64,000 nucleotides of DNA from Maritimibacter sp. REDSEA-S28_B5 (GCA_001626765.1 LUOO01000021.1:1-64000), one strand, 5' to 3'; counted from the first letter of the stretch, positions 29,493 to 40,065 are shown. Numbers and translations are program-made. The notes: generated by a model from the letters alone, not told the origin.

Positions 29493-30470
29493 TCAGAACC
29501 AGCGGCCTACGGCGATAAGGTTCACGATGGGCGTGGCGGTATCTGCTCCCGCGAGGTCGAAGGAATGCACATCGACCCACCCGGTCGTGGGCGCATCGAG
29601 CGTGATGACGGCGGGCGTGGTCCCGGTGACGCTGGCAGTCACGGCATAGCTGGCGGTCGCAAAGCTCGCAGGAAGCGTCCATGTCGCCGCCGCGCCACTT
29701 GCGGTCGGGAAACCGGCGACCGCGCAGATCAACGTGCCATCGGCGAGTTTGGTGTAGCTGCCGTTCGCACCGCTGCCGGTCTCGATCACCGCGTCACCGA
29801 CACCGGGCGATGCGGAAACCGTGCCCACCATGTTGGCCGTGGTGATCACGCTCGTTCCCGGTGAAGCCGCCAGCACCTCGTCCCAGGACGCCCCGTCTGC
29901 GCTGACCTTGATCGAGAAGGCATCGTTGCCGGCAAGACCCATTTCGGCCCGACCCGACCAGTTCGACTGGAACAGGAGCGACGCGGTGTCAGTCGACGAT
30001 GCCTTGTTGACCTTGACCTGATGCCCGGCCCCCTCGTGTGTGAGAAGCGTCGCGGGGGAAGATACGGCGAGCCGGTTCGTGCCGTCGGCGGTCGCGTTGA
30101 TCCCGACCCCCGCGAGGTTGTCGAAATCGACCGATTGCGGGGTCCAGTCCGTTCCGTCGTGGATATGAAGCGCGCCGGTTCCAGCCTCGACCGCGATCCA
30201 GCCTGCGCGCGGAGTCAGGTAATCCCAGCCGCTGTCGAACCGCATCGCGATCTGGCCATCGCGCCCGGACCAGTCACCGGCGGCGCCGGTCCCGATACCG
30301 TAGATCTCTCCCTCGGTGGGGGAGGACGGCGGAGCGGTCCGGCCGAACTCGGTAATGGCCAGTTGCACGATCGCGTCGAGCGCCCGGAGGGCTTCGTTAT
30401 GGGTGACGTGTTTCTGCGCCTGGGCCGATTGAATGAACGGCAGGCCCAATCTGGGCGTCGATTGCGACAT
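29493..30470 (-). CDS. DUF2793 phage-tail-fibre-like protein (possible gene transfer agent fibre)
   Basis: The 325-residue protein starts MSQSTPRLGLPFIQSAQAQK, the DUF2793 hallmark, with HNEALRALDAIVQLAI after it. The C-terminal 100 residues carry ETGSGANGSYTKLADGTLIC, the typical tail-fibre tip motif of phages. No other phage gene is near. From memory, the tail fibre of the Rhodobacter capsulatus gene transfer agent is a DUF2793 protein encoded away from the main cluster, which fits this orphan. A CtrA-type box lies 79 nt upstream. GGAG precedes the ATG at 30470. Confidence 0.75.
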   Translation of the reverse strand: MSQSTPRLGLPFIQSAQAQKHVTHNEALRALDAIVQLAITEFGRTAPPSSPTEGEIYGIGTGAAGDWSGRDGQIAMRFDSGWDYLTPRAGWIAVEAGTGALHIHDGTDWTPQSVDFDNLAGVGINATADGTNRLAVSSPATLLTHEGAGHQVKVNKASSTDTASLLFQSNWSGRAEMGLAGNDAFSIKVSADGASWDEVLAASPGTSVITTANMVGTVSASPGVGDAVIETGSGANGSYTKLADGTLICAVAGFPTASGAAATWTLPASFATASYAVTASVTGTTPAVITLDAPTTGWVDVHSFDLAGADTATPIVNLIAVGRWF

Positions 30471-30548
30471 AAAGATCACTCCATTCGGGAACTTGTTTCT
30501 GAGCTAAGCGTTCAGGTGAGTAGGAGCGTGAACTCACCAGTTTGTCCG

Positions 30549-30563
30549 TTAACCCTTTGTTAA
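30549..30563 (-). promoter_or_regulatory. CtrA-type binding box upstream of the DUF2793 gene
   Basis: TTAACCCTTTGTTAA at 30549-30563 is a perfect TTAA-N7-TTAA CtrA consensus. It lies 79 nt before the start of the DUF2793 gene and 166 nt before the divergent tetR gene. A further GTTAACG half-site occurs near 30675. The surrounding 250 nt are AT-rich compared with the window. Confidence 0.6.
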
Positions 30564-30728
30564 CGTTCAAAGGTCGCCCGTTTACGCTTCGCGAATGGGT
30601 CGAGCTAACATATTGATCGCAATAAATTATCTCCAATTCGCCAAGAAAATGAGACTTGCGATTGCGACCTCCCATGTTAACGTTTTCGCCAAGAGGGCGA
30701 GCAAACTGTTGAAAGAGCGACAACGGGC

Positions 30729-31370
30729 ATGAAGGACGAAAAGCTGCGAAAATCCTGGAAGCAGGACGCCGAAGGGGTCAAACACGACATTCTCATGGTC
30801 GCGATGGCGGAATTTGCCGAGAACGGCCTTGCGGGTGCGCGGATCGACGAGATCGCCGCAAAGACCAAAACTTCAAAGCGGATGATCTACTACTACTTCG
30901 GTGACAAGGACGGTCTATACCTTGCCGCGCTCGAGAGCGCCTATGCGCGTGTGCGGGCCGGGGAATCCGACCTCGACATCGACCACATGAAGGCCGAAGA
31001 GGCGATGGAGGCGCTCGTGCGCTTCATCTTCGATCATCACCGTTCGAACCCCGACCTCATTCGTATGGTGATGAACGAGAACGTGAACCACGCGAATTAC
31101 CTCAAGAAGTCCGAGTTCATTCGCGACCTGAACCTGACCTCGATGCGCCGATTGCAGCGCGTGCTTTCCATGGGTCAGCAAGAGGGCGTGTTCCGGCAGG
31201 AGATCGACCCCGTTTTTCTGCATTGGCAGATCCAGGCCCAGTGTTTTTACAACGTGGCGAACCGCCCGAGCTTTTCCACCAAGTTCGGCCCGGAGTTGTT
31301 CACCGACGAGGGTCAGAAGCAGATGGTCGACAACATCGTTGAATCCACGCTTCGTTTCCTGCGCGCCTGA
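30729..31370 (+). CDS. TetR/AcrR family transcriptional regulator
   Basis: The 213-residue protein has a TetR helix-turn-helix at residues 30-60 (GARIDEIAAKTKTSKRMIYY, then YFGDKDGLY). The C-terminal ligand domain resembles the group with FIFDHHRSNPDLIRMVMNENVNH. It is divergent from the DUF2793 gene and convergent with the polyol locus, and its stop codon abuts the end of the FGGY kinase gene (31371). The target is not evident; autoregulation through the 258-nt AT-rich spacer is plausible. Confidence 0.85.
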   Translation: MKDEKLRKSWKQDAEGVKHDILMVAMAEFAENGLAGARIDEIAAKTKTSKRMIYYYFGDKDGLYLAALESAYARVRAGESDLDIDHMKAEEAMEALVRFIFDHHRSNPDLIRMVMNENVNHANYLKKSEFIRDLNLTSMRRLQRVLSMGQQEGVFRQEIDPVFLHWQIQAQCFYNVANRPSFSTKFGPELFTDEGQKQMVDNIVESTLRFLRA

Positions 31371-32906
31371 TCACACACCGGCGATCTCGGCGCGGTGCCT
31401 TGCCATGCGCGCCCGGATGGATTTGTCCCGGCGCGCCTGCGCAACCCCGGCTGGCTCGGGGTTGGTGCGGCGCAGGTCCGGCGCCATCGTGCGTGCGGCT
31501 TCGGCCAGGTTCGTGAAAGCCCCGGTCGCAACTGCGCCGGCCATCGCGGTGCCCAACAGGACGCCATCGACCGTTTCCGTAACCAGCACGTCGCGCTCGG
31601 TCGCGTCGGCCACGATCTGGGTGAACAGGTGGCTGCGCATCAGCCCGCCCACTGCGGCGATGGTGCGCTCTGGTGCGGTTCCTGCCACCAATTCGTCGAT
31701 GGACAGTGCAAGCGATCCAGCCATCCGCCAGTAAAAGGCCGCGAGAGCGTCGGGATCGAGCTGCGCGGGCAGCCCATGCACGACCGCGCCAAGCGGCGTC
31801 ACCTTCTGCACCCCCCGCAAGCCACGCTCTCCGGGCAGGATGTGAATGTCGGCGCCAAGCGCATGGCCGATGTCGCGGTGCAGTTCCGCGACGCGCGACA
31901 GAAGCTGCGCGTGGCTCGACCGCGCATTTCCCCGTTCCGATCCCTGTGCGATCACCTGATCCAGCAAGGAACCGGCATCCGACAGGCCAGCTTCGAGCGT
32001 CTGCGTGCCCGGTGCAAGCACGTCCTCGAAAGGCCCCCACCAGGTCTCGCGGGAATTGCTCACTGACGCTGCGGCGAGAACGCTGACCGAGGTGCCGGCG
32101 ACCAGCGCGATTGCATCGGGGTCGAGCGCGATGCAGCCAAGCGCACCGGCATAGCCGTCGATCATGCCACTCGCGACGGGGATCCCGGCCGGTAGACCCA
32201 GCGCTTCGGCGCCCTCGCTACAAAGTGTCCCGGCGCTGGTTCCGACCGCAAGCCCGGTTGCGGGCAGCGCGGCACGGCTGCGAAGGTCAGGCAGGCCGAC
32301 ACGGTCGAGGAACACCTCGTCCCAGCCACCCTGGCCGGGCAGGAACGGCCATTTCGCCGCCAATGACGCGGTGCCCCGCACCGGAAAACCGACAGCGCGG
32401 CTTACAAGGTGATCGACCAGATCCTCGGCGCGGGCGAGCTGCGACCAAAGCTCGGGGTGACGGTTCTTGAGCCACAGAAGTTTGGGAACCTGCATCTCAG
32501 GGGACATGACGCCCCCGAACAGATCGAGCGACGGACCTCCGGCGTTAGAACAAATCCGGGCCTCGGCCGTCGCACGCCGGTCGAACCACGCGATGGTGTC
32601 CTGTCCAGCAGGCTCGATTTCAAGCCGCCCGCCCTGCGCGCCTGAAAGAACCAGCGAACAGGTGGCGTCGAAGGCAAGCCCGACGATATGTCCGTCCTCC
32701 AGACCATGCGCGGTGCGTCGCACGACTTTTGCGACCGCGTTCCAGATGTCATCGGCGCGGTAGGTGCCGTGGGTTTCGCCCCGGCTGGCAAGGGCGAAGG
32801 GCTCGACCTCGCGTGGCCCCATCGCGCCCCCGAGGTCGAACAGCGCAGCGCGGGCCGAGCGGGTTCCGACGTCCACGGCACAGATGCAGGGGCGAGAGGG
32901 TGCCAT
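31371..32906 (-). CDS. FGGY-family pentulose/sugar kinase
   Basis: The 511-residue kinase opens with the ATP-binding ICAVDVGTRSARAALFDLGG and has GLAFDATCSLVL, VAGTSVSVLA and a C-terminal AVGGLMRSHLFTQIVADATE region typical of FGGY kinases of the ribulokinase / YDR109c type. It probably phosphorylates the ketose made by the polyol dehydrogenases, such as xylulose or ribulose. It is the last gene of the polyol operon, 4 nt after the HAD gene. Rhodobacter smo/mtl loci usually end in a kinase gene. The substrate is inferred, not shown. Confidence 0.85.
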   Translation of the reverse strand: MAPSRPCICAVDVGTRSARAALFDLGGAMGPREVEPFALASRGETHGTYRADDIWNAVAKVVRRTAHGLEDGHIVGLAFDATCSLVLSGAQGGRLEIEPAGQDTIAWFDRRATAEARICSNAGGPSLDLFGGVMSPEMQVPKLLWLKNRHPELWSQLARAEDLVDHLVSRAVGFPVRGTASLAAKWPFLPGQGGWDEVFLDRVGLPDLRSRAALPATGLAVGTSAGTLCSEGAEALGLPAGIPVASGMIDGYAGALGCIALDPDAIALVAGTSVSVLAAASVSNSRETWWGPFEDVLAPGTQTLEAGLSDAGSLLDQVIAQGSERGNARSSHAQLLSRVAELHRDIGHALGADIHILPGERGLRGVQKVTPLGAVVHGLPAQLDPDALAAFYWRMAGSLALSIDELVAGTAPERTIAAVGGLMRSHLFTQIVADATERDVLVTETVDGVLLGTAMAGAVATGAFTNLAEAARTMAPDLRRTNPEPAGVAQARRDKSIRARMARHRAEIAGV

Positions 32907-32910
32907 CCTG

Positions 32911-33585
32911 TCAGACCCGCAGCGGGAGAAGGTCGAGCATGTCCGTCATGTCGTCGATGATGGCATCGGGCGCGGCGGCTGTCACGGCGGAACGTAGATG
33001 TGCCGGACCGGCGTGGGACCCGCCGACGAACCCGATCACCCGCATGCCCGCCGCTCGCGCCGCCTGGATACCCGAGGGGCTGTCCTCGACGACGAGGCAA
33101 TCCTCGGGTGCGACGCCCATGGCGCGCGCGGCATGTCGGAACAGATCCGGCGCGGGCTTGCCCCGCTCGACCATCTGGGCCGAGAAGACATGCGGTTCGA
33201 AATGATAGGACAGCCCGGTGACGGTGAGGGATAACCGCACCCGGTCGAGGTTGCTGGACGAGGCTACGCACATCGGGACATCGAGCGCCTTCAGCACCAG
33301 GTCAGCATTCGAAACAGGCTCTAACTCGGCTCGAAAGCGTGCAAAGAGCCGCGCGCGCATGTCGGACAAGAGCGTGGGGCTCATCGCGAAACCGCGCTCG
33401 GACCTGAGCCATTCCGCGTTGCTTGTCAGCGACCGCCCCAGAAGATGCCGGTAACCGTCCTCCTCGGACAGCTCGCAGCCATGTGCCTTGAGCGCCTCGA
33501 TCATCACGGCAAGCGAGATCGGCTCGCTGTCCACCAGCACGCCGTCGCAATCGAAGATGACCAGCTTGGGATCGTGGTCGAACAT
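32911..33585 (-). CDS. HAD-superfamily sugar-phosphate phosphatase / beta-phosphoglucomutase-like
   Basis: The 224-residue protein has the HAD motif I VIFDCDGVLVDSEPIS (nucleophile Asp near residue 11), motif II VASSSN, motif III Lys in MVERGKPAPDLF, and motif IV VVEDSPSGIQAARAAG. It belongs to the subfamily containing 2-deoxyglucose-6-phosphatase and beta-phosphoglucomutase. In this operon it may dephosphorylate a polyol or sugar phosphate or repair a by-product. It starts 3 nt after the mtlK stop. Confidence 0.85.
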   Translation of the reverse strand: MFDHDPKLVIFDCDGVLVDSEPISLAVMIEALKAHGCELSEEDGYRHLLGRSLTSNAEWLRSERGFAMSPTLLSDMRARLFARFRAELEPVSNADLVLKALDVPMCVASSSNLDRVRLSLTVTGLSYHFEPHVFSAQMVERGKPAPDLFRHAARAMGVAPEDCLVVEDSPSGIQAARAAGMRVIGFVGGSHAGPAHLRSAVTAAAPDAIIDDMTDMLDLLPLRV

Positions 33586-33588
33586 CCT

Positions 33589-35058
33589 CTAAGCCCTTAG
33601 GTAATGCTCCAGCACTTTGGCGGTCCCATCGGTCCAAAGCATGGTCAGCCATTTGGAAAAGGCAGCACGGAAATCGGCATTCCGTCCCACGTCGCCGTAA
33701 ATCGTCTCCATTTCGAGCCAGGCTTCGGGCCGGTCCTTTGCCTTGAGCGCCACCTCAACCAGACTGTCCCAGTTGGGATCGTTCGGCTCGATCACGTTAC
33801 CGGCGTCATCGGTCCCTGCGCAATAGCGGCACCACAGGGCGGACTCGAGCGCAAGGCCGTCAATGGACGCCCCCTGCGCAATCGCATCACGGATGACCGG
33901 CACGATGAACTTCGGCTGCCGGTTCGACCCGTCAAGGCATAGCCGACGGATCGTGTCCCCGATCTTGGGATTGGAAAACCGGCTTTCGATCAAATCGAAA
34001 TAGGCGTTCCGGTCGGTGTCGGGCACGGGCGGCACCATGGGCACGATCTCGGTTTCTTCCAGCTTGCGCAGGAAGGCGCGGATCAGCGGATGTTCCATCG
34101 CCTCGTGGACGTAGTGAATACCCATCAGGCCGCCGGGATAGGCAATGGTCGCGTGCCCCCCGTTCAGGATCCGCAGCTTCATCAGCTCGAAGGGCGCCAC
34201 ATCGGACACGAACTGCGCGCCAACTGTTTCGATTGAGGGTCTACCCAAGGGAAAATCGTCCTCGAGCACCCATTGCGTGAAGCCTTCGCAAAACACCGGC
34301 CAGCCATCCTCGACCCCGAATTGATCCGCCGCGATCTGGCGTTCGCGGTCGGTCGTCGCGGGCGTGATCCGGTCCACCATCGCATTGGGAAAGGCGACGC
34401 TGTCCTCGACCCAGCGGGCGAAATCAACGTCCGACAGCCGGGCCAGTCCCACCAGGGCGTTTTTCGTCACCGCGCCGTTGTGCGGGATGTTGTCGCAGCA
34501 CATCACGGTGAAGGGTGGCACGCCCGCGTCCTTGCGGCGACGCAGCCCGGCGAGGATCAAACCGAATACGGTCTTAGGTTCGCGGGGATTCGCCCCATCT
34601 GCCTGGATCGCAGGATGGCTCGGATCAAACCGATCCTGCGCGTCGAGGAAATAACCGCCCTCGGTAATCGTCAATGACACGATCCGAATGTCCGGCTCGG
34701 CCATGCGGGCGATGATCGCTTCAGCATTGGCCGGCTCAATGAAATCTATCATCGACCCCAGCACCCGCGCCTCGCTCCGGTCCGCTTCCTGCTCGACCAG
34801 CGTGGTGAGCCAGTCCTGCGCCTGGAGCACCGCGCGGCCCTTCTGCTCGCCCTCGAACACGCCCGCGCCAATGAGCGCCCAGTCGTGGTCTCGGCCGTCG
34901 TTGAACAGCCGGTCCAGGTACATCGCCTGATGCGCGCGGTGGAAATTGCCGACGCCGAAATGCAGGATGCCGGCTGACAGGTCTTCGCGGGCGTAGGACG
35001 GCACCGACACCTTGGCGGACAGCGTTTCAAGGTTGGTTAGAGACAGTTTTGTCGCCAT
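33589..35058 (-). CDS. mtlK: Mannitol 2-dehydrogenase family polyol dehydrogenase
   Basis: The 489-residue long-chain NAD-dependent enzyme oxidises mannitol to fructose (or arabinitol to xylulose). It has the N-terminal LHFGVGNFHRAHQAMY, the CCDNIPHNGAVTKN segment, and the catalytic KLRILNGGHATIAYPGG motif with Lys, Asn and His. Length and motifs are normal. It sits 4 nt behind the sorbitol dehydrogenase gene, matching the smoS-mtlK order of the Rhodobacter sphaeroides polyol operon as I remember it. Confidence 0.92.
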   Translation of the reverse strand: MATKLSLTNLETLSAKVSVPSYAREDLSAGILHFGVGNFHRAHQAMYLDRLFNDGRDHDWALIGAGVFEGEQKGRAVLQAQDWLTTLVEQEADRSEARVLGSMIDFIEPANAEAIIARMAEPDIRIVSLTITEGGYFLDAQDRFDPSHPAIQADGANPREPKTVFGLILAGLRRRKDAGVPPFTVMCCDNIPHNGAVTKNALVGLARLSDVDFARWVEDSVAFPNAMVDRITPATTDRERQIAADQFGVEDGWPVFCEGFTQWVLEDDFPLGRPSIETVGAQFVSDVAPFELMKLRILNGGHATIAYPGGLMGIHYVHEAMEHPLIRAFLRKLEETEIVPMVPPVPDTDRNAYFDLIESRFSNPKIGDTIRRLCLDGSNRQPKFIVPVIRDAIAQGASIDGLALESALWCRYCAGTDDAGNVIEPNDPNWDSLVEVALKAKDRPEAWLEMETIYGDVGRNADFRAAFSKWLTMLWTDGTAKVLEHYLRA

Positions 35059-35062
35059 GTTC

Positions 35063-35829
35063 TTAGCTCATCCAATTGCCGCCATCGACGTTATACGTCT
35101 GGGCGACGATGTATTTCGCCTCGTCGGTCGCGAGAAAGATCGCCATGCCGACAAGGTCCTCGGCAGTCCCCATCCGGCCAAAGGGCACGGCGGCGCCGAC
35201 CTCCCGTTTCTTCTGGCCGAGGGGCTTGTTCTCATATCGGGCGAAGAACGCGTCCACGCCGTCCCAATGTTCTCCATCAACCACACCGGGCGCGATGGCG
35301 TTCACGTTGATCCCGTGCTCGATGAGATTGAGTCCGGCGGATTGCGTCAGGCTGATCACCGCGGCTTTCGACGCGCAGTAGACCCCGACCAGCGCCTCGC
35401 CCCGCCGCCCGGCCTGCGACGCCATGTTGATGATCTTGCCGCCCTCGCCCCTGTCGATCATGTGCAGCGCGACCGCCTGCAGGGTGAACAGGACACCTGC
35501 GACGTTGATCGCGAACACCCTGTCGAAATCGGCGCGCGTGATCTCGGCAATCGGCGCGGCGGTAAAGATCGCGGCGTTGTTGATCAGGATGTCGATGCCG
35601 CCCAATTTCGCCACTGTGTCCGCCACGCTCGCGTCGATGCTCGCCTGATCCATCACGTCCAGATGCACGGCAATCGCGCCGTCGATTCCCGCCGCTTCCG
35701 CGCGTGCCCGGTCCAAATCAATGTCGGCAATCGCGACACGCGCGCCCTCGGCGGCATAGGCGCGCGCAAAGGCTAGCCCGATGCCGCGGGCAGCGCCCGC
35801 TATGAGCGCGCGTTTGCCCTCCAGACGTT

Positions 35830-35833
<4 letters not shown>
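35063..35833 (-). CDS. smoS: Sorbitol (L-iditol 2-)dehydrogenase, short-chain type
   Basis: The 256-residue SDR oxidises sorbitol to fructose and galactitol-like polyols in relatives. It shows the cofactor motif [21 protein letters not shown], the catalytic Ser in INMASQAG, the YxxxK pair in [10 protein letters not shown], and a C-terminal [11 protein letters not shown]. The start codon overlaps the stop of smoK in an ATGA, so translation is coupled to the transporter ATPase. Confidence 0.92.
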
Positions 35834-36834
<1,001 letters not shown>

Positions 36835-36845
36835 TGGTTTTCCCC

Positions 36846-37676
36846 TTATTTCACCGCGCCGAACGTCAGGCCGCGGACGAGTTGTTTCTGGCTGAACCAG
36901 CCCATGATGAGGATCGGCGCGATGGCCATGATCGAAGCGGCCGAGAGTTTCGCGTAGAAAAGACCCTCGGGGCTGGAATAGCTCGCGATGAAGGCGGTGA
37001 GCGGCGCGGCCTTGGCCGCCGTCAGCGTCAGGGTCCAGAACGCCTCGTTCCACGCGAGGATGATATTGAGGAGCAGCGTTGACGCGATCCCAGGCACCGC
37101 CATCGGCAGGAGCACATAGATCACTTCGTTGCGAAGCGACGCCCCGTCCATGCGCGCCGCTTCCAGGATCTCGCCCGGAATTTCGCGGAAGTAGGTGTAG
37201 AGCATCCAGATGATGATCGGCAGGTTGATCATCATCAGGATAAAGACGAGCGCCACCCGGGTATCGAGCAGGCCAAGGTTCTGGCAGATCAGGTAGATGG
37301 GCAGCAGCACGCCCACGGGCGGCAGCATCTTGGTCGAGAGCATCCACATCAGCACGTCCTTGGTGCGACGGCCAGGCACGAAGGCCATCGCCCAGGCGCT
37401 GGGCACCGCGATGATCAAGCCGATGACGGTCGAGCCGACCGAGATCACAACCGAGTTCCAGAAGTGGCGGAAGTAATTCGACCGCTCCTGCACCGTCGCA
37501 TAGCTTTCGAACGTCCAGCGCGATGTCAGCACTTCGAACGGGTGCTTGATCGCGTCGCCTTCGGTGTGGAAGGACAGGATGAAGATCCAGAGGATCGGGA
37601 AGAAGATCAGGAACCCGACGATCCAGGCGATGACGGTGTTGATCGTTTTCCGCTGGGTGGTGACTGCGCGTGCCAT
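36846..37676 (-). CDS. smoG: ABC transporter permease, MalG type (polyol uptake)
   Basis: The 276-residue inner-membrane protein has six predicted hydrophobic segments, starting at [20 protein letters not shown]. The EAA loop that docks the ATPase is [20 protein letters not shown]. It pairs with the SmoF-type permease encoded just upstream, 12 nt away. It appears intact, unlike its partner gene. Confidence 0.92.
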   Translation of the reverse strand: MARAVTTQRKTINTVIAWIVGFLIFFPILWIFILSFHTEGDAIKHPFEVLTSRWTFESYATVQERSNYFRHFWNSVVISVGSTVIGLIIAVPSAWAMAFVPGRRTKDVLMWMLSTKMLPPVGVLLPIYLICQNLGLLDTRVALVFILMMINLPIIIWMLYTYFREIPGEILEAARMDGASLRNEVIYVLLPMAVPGIASTLLLNIILAWNEAFWTLTLTAAKAAPLTAFIASYSSPEGLFYAKLSAASIMAIAPILIMGWFSQKQLVRGLTFGAVK

Positions 37677-37688
37677 GTGATCCCCTCC

Positions 37689-38581
37689 TCAGGCGTCGAG
37701 GTTCTTGCCGATCATCCGCATCAGGAAGATCGCAACGATGTTGGCGAGGATGATGGCGACGACGCCACCGGCGGAGCCCGATCCCACGTCGTAGGACAGG
37801 AGGCTTTCCTTGTAGATCAGGTAGGTGAGGTTCGTGGACGCATTCCCCGGCCCGCCGTTCGTGGTGACGAGGATCTCGGCAAAGACCGACAGCAGGAAGA
37901 TGGTCTGGATCAGGATCACCACGGTAATCGCCCGGCTCAGGTGCGGCAGCGTGATATAGAAGAACCGGCTGAAGGCACCCGCCCCGTCCATCTCGGCGGC
38001 CTCAAGCTGTTCGCTGTCGAGCGACTGGATCGCCGTCAGCAGAATGAGCGTCGCAAACGGCAGCCACTGCCAGCTCACGATCCCGATGATCGACGCGAGC
38101 GGCGTGACGGTCGCGCGCCAGTCGCGCGAACGCAGCAGCGGCGGCGACAGCATCACCGCCGCGGTCGCGACCGCGACGACGATCAGGACGAGGTCGGTCG
38201 AACTCATCGACCGCCGAAGAGCTGCCGCCCCGTCGGCATGACAAAGAACGGCGCGATGACCAGAACCCGCACGATCCCCTGCCCCCACATGTCGAGGTTC
38301 AGGAGCAGCGCGAGCAGGATGCCCCCGATCACCGTGATGACGAGCACGCCCAGCACCAGAAGCAGCGTGTTGATGAGCGATGTCGTGAAGGCAGGGTTCG
38401 TGATGAAGAACTCGTAGTTCTCGATCCCGACAAAGGGCGTCGGCCCCGGCATCAGCAGATTGTAGCGCAAGACCGAGAAATAAAGCGTGAGCCCGAGCGG
38501 AATGATCATCCACCCCAAGAGCAGGATCACCGATGGCGAAATCATCGCCCGTGCCGCTGTGCGTGATGCTTTCGTCGCCAT
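37689..38581 (-). pseudogene. smoF: Disrupted ABC transporter permease, MalF type (smoF)
   Basis: The N-terminal half is intact from the ATG at 38581 through VIAPFFVMPT (Thr codon at 38231-38233), then runs into GRQLFGGR and a stop at 38204. The C-terminal half resumes at IVSWQWLPF (38081 downward) in a different frame and runs through the EAA loop ([14 protein letters not shown]) to 37689. The 149 nt between (38082-38230) do not read as permease in any frame. They hold an ATG overlapping the stop (ATGA at 38204-38207) and encode MSSTDLVLIVVAVATAAVML, like the start of an unrelated membrane protein. A re-initiated 172-residue C-terminal fragment is possible, so a split permease cannot be excluded. 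Misassembly is also possible. Confidence 0.8.
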
Positions 38582-38667
38582 GCCTCAGGCCCCTTCTCCC
38601 AGGTATGAGGGAATCATCCGCGCAAGACGCGTGCGGGTGATTGCCACAGACCTGCCGGGTGAGATGG

Positions 38668-38692
38668 CGGGGCCAGCGTGACGCCGGCCCCT
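38668..38692 (-). promoter_or_regulatory. Hairpin between the smoE and smoF genes
   Basis: GGGGCC (38669-38674) and GGCCCC (38686-38691) pair, with an inner GCG/CGC, 12 nt after the smoE stop on the minus strand. There is no uridine run. Such a structure after a binding-protein gene usually stabilises its mRNA and lowers transcription of the permease genes. Confidence 0.45.
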
Positions 38693-38702
38693 CCGGGAGG
38701 AA

Positions 38703-40019
38703 TTACTGGATGTAGCCCGCGCGCTTCATTTCGCGCTCGGTAAGCGCCTGCGCCTGGGCCAGCGCATCCTCAGCGCTCATCTGACCGGCCAGCGCCGCCG
38801 AGAACGCCTGACCGACAGCGGTGCCGATCGACTGGAACTCGGGGATCGCGACAAACTGAACGCCGGTATAGGGCACCGGGTCCACGGTCGGCTGCGTCGG
38901 GTCAGCCGCGTTGATCGACTCGAGCGTCATCTGCGCAAAGGGTGCCGCGTCCAGATACTCCTGGTTCTCGTAAAGCGAGGTGCGGGTGCCCGGAGGCACG
39001 TTGGCCCAGCCTTCGTTCTCGGCCACGAGCGCGGTGTAATCCTTGGACGTTGCCCAGGCGATGAACTGCTTGGCGGCATCCACGTCATCCGAACCGGCCG
39101 GAACGGCAAGGTTCCAAGCCCAGAGCCAGTTGCCGCGCGGGCCAAGGCCGTTGTCGGGAGCCAGCGCATAGCCGACCTGATCCGCAACGGTCGAATCCGT
39201 CGGATTGGAAACGAATGAGGCGGCGACGGTCGCGTCGATCCACATGCCGCATTTGCCCTGCTGGAACAGTGCGAGGTTTTCGTTGAAGCCGTTCGACGAC
39301 GCGCCGGGCGGGCCGTAGTTGTTCATCAGGTCGAGGTAATCGGTGAGCGTGGCTTTCCAGGCGTCGGTGTTGAACTGCGGCTGCCAGTTTTCATCGAACC
39401 AGCGCGCACCATAGGAGTTGGACATCGCGGTGAGGAAGGCCATGTTCTCGCCCCAGCCCGCCTTGCCGCGCAGGCAGATGCCGTAGACCTCGTTCTCCTT
39501 GTCGGTCATTGCCGCTGCGGCTTCCTTGATGAAGTCCCAGGTCGGGGCATCGGGCATTTCGAGCCCGGCCGCCTCCATCAGGTCGGTGCGATACATCACC
39601 ATCGAGGATTCGCCGTAGAAGGGCGCGGCATAGAGTTCGCCGTCCACCGTCAGGCCGTTCCGGATCGCGGGAAGCAGGTCGTCCACGTCATATTCGGCGG
39701 GCAGGTCATTGAGCGACACGAGCCAATCCTGCGCGCCCCAGATCGGCGCCTCGTAGGTGCCGATGGTCATCACGTCAAACTGGCCACCGTTGGTGGCGAT
39801 GTCTTGCGTCACGCGCTGGCGCAGCACGTTTTCTTCCAGCGTCACCCATTCCAGCGCGATGCCGGTTTCCTCGGTGAAGGCACCGGCAAGCTCCTGCATC
39901 CGGATCATGTCGCCGTTGTTCACGGTGGCGATGGTCAGCGTCGTGTCCTGCGCTTGGGCGGCCATGGCCACGGCGGAAAGCGCTGTTGCGCCCATGAGGG
40001 CGCGGAACGTAAGGGTCAT
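38703..40019 (-). CDS. smoE: Polyol ABC transporter substrate-binding protein
   Basis: The 438-residue periplasmic protein has a signal peptide (1-23, MAAQAQ) and a family 1 extracellular solute-binding fold: TLTIATVNNGDMIRMQELAG at the start of the mature protein and GKCGMWIDATVAASFV later. It should capture sorbitol, mannitol or a related polyol. It is the first structural gene of the locus, downstream of the SorC regulator gene and a 142-nt control region, and is separated from smoF by a hairpin. A GGGAGGAT-like site precedes the ATG. Confidence 0.92.
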   Translation of the reverse strand: MTLTFRALMGATALSAVAMAAQAQDTTLTIATVNNGDMIRMQELAGAFTEETGIALEWVTLEENVLRQRVTQDIATNGGQFDVMTIGTYEAPIWGAQDWLVSLNDLPAEYDVDDLLPAIRNGLTVDGELYAAPFYGESSMVMYRTDLMEAAGLEMPDAPTWDFIKEAAAAMTDKENEVYGICLRGKAGWGENMAFLTAMSNSYGARWFDENWQPQFNTDAWKATLTDYLDLMNNYGPPGASSNGFNENLALFQQGKCGMWIDATVAASFVSNPTDSTVADQVGYALAPDNGLGPRGNWLWAWNLAVPAGSDDVDAAKQFIAWATSKDYTALVAENEGWANVPPGTRTSLYENQEYLDAAPFAQMTLESINAADPTQPTVDPVPYTGVQFVAIPEFQSIGTAVGQAFSAALAGQMSAEDALAQAQALTEREMKRAGYIQ

Positions 40020-40037
40020 TGTATCCTCCCAAAGGTT

Positions 40038-40065
40038 TGAGCAATTGCTAGGCTCGTGAGCATTT
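40038..40065 (-). promoter_or_regulatory. Candidate operator upstream of smoE
   Basis: TGAGCAATT (40038-40046) and TGAGCATTT (40057-40065) are direct repeats with a 19-nt period. The first overlaps the perfect palindrome AGCAATTGCT (40040-40049). They lie 19-46 nt before the smoE start codon, a likely position for the locus regulator to bind. Confidence 0.4.
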
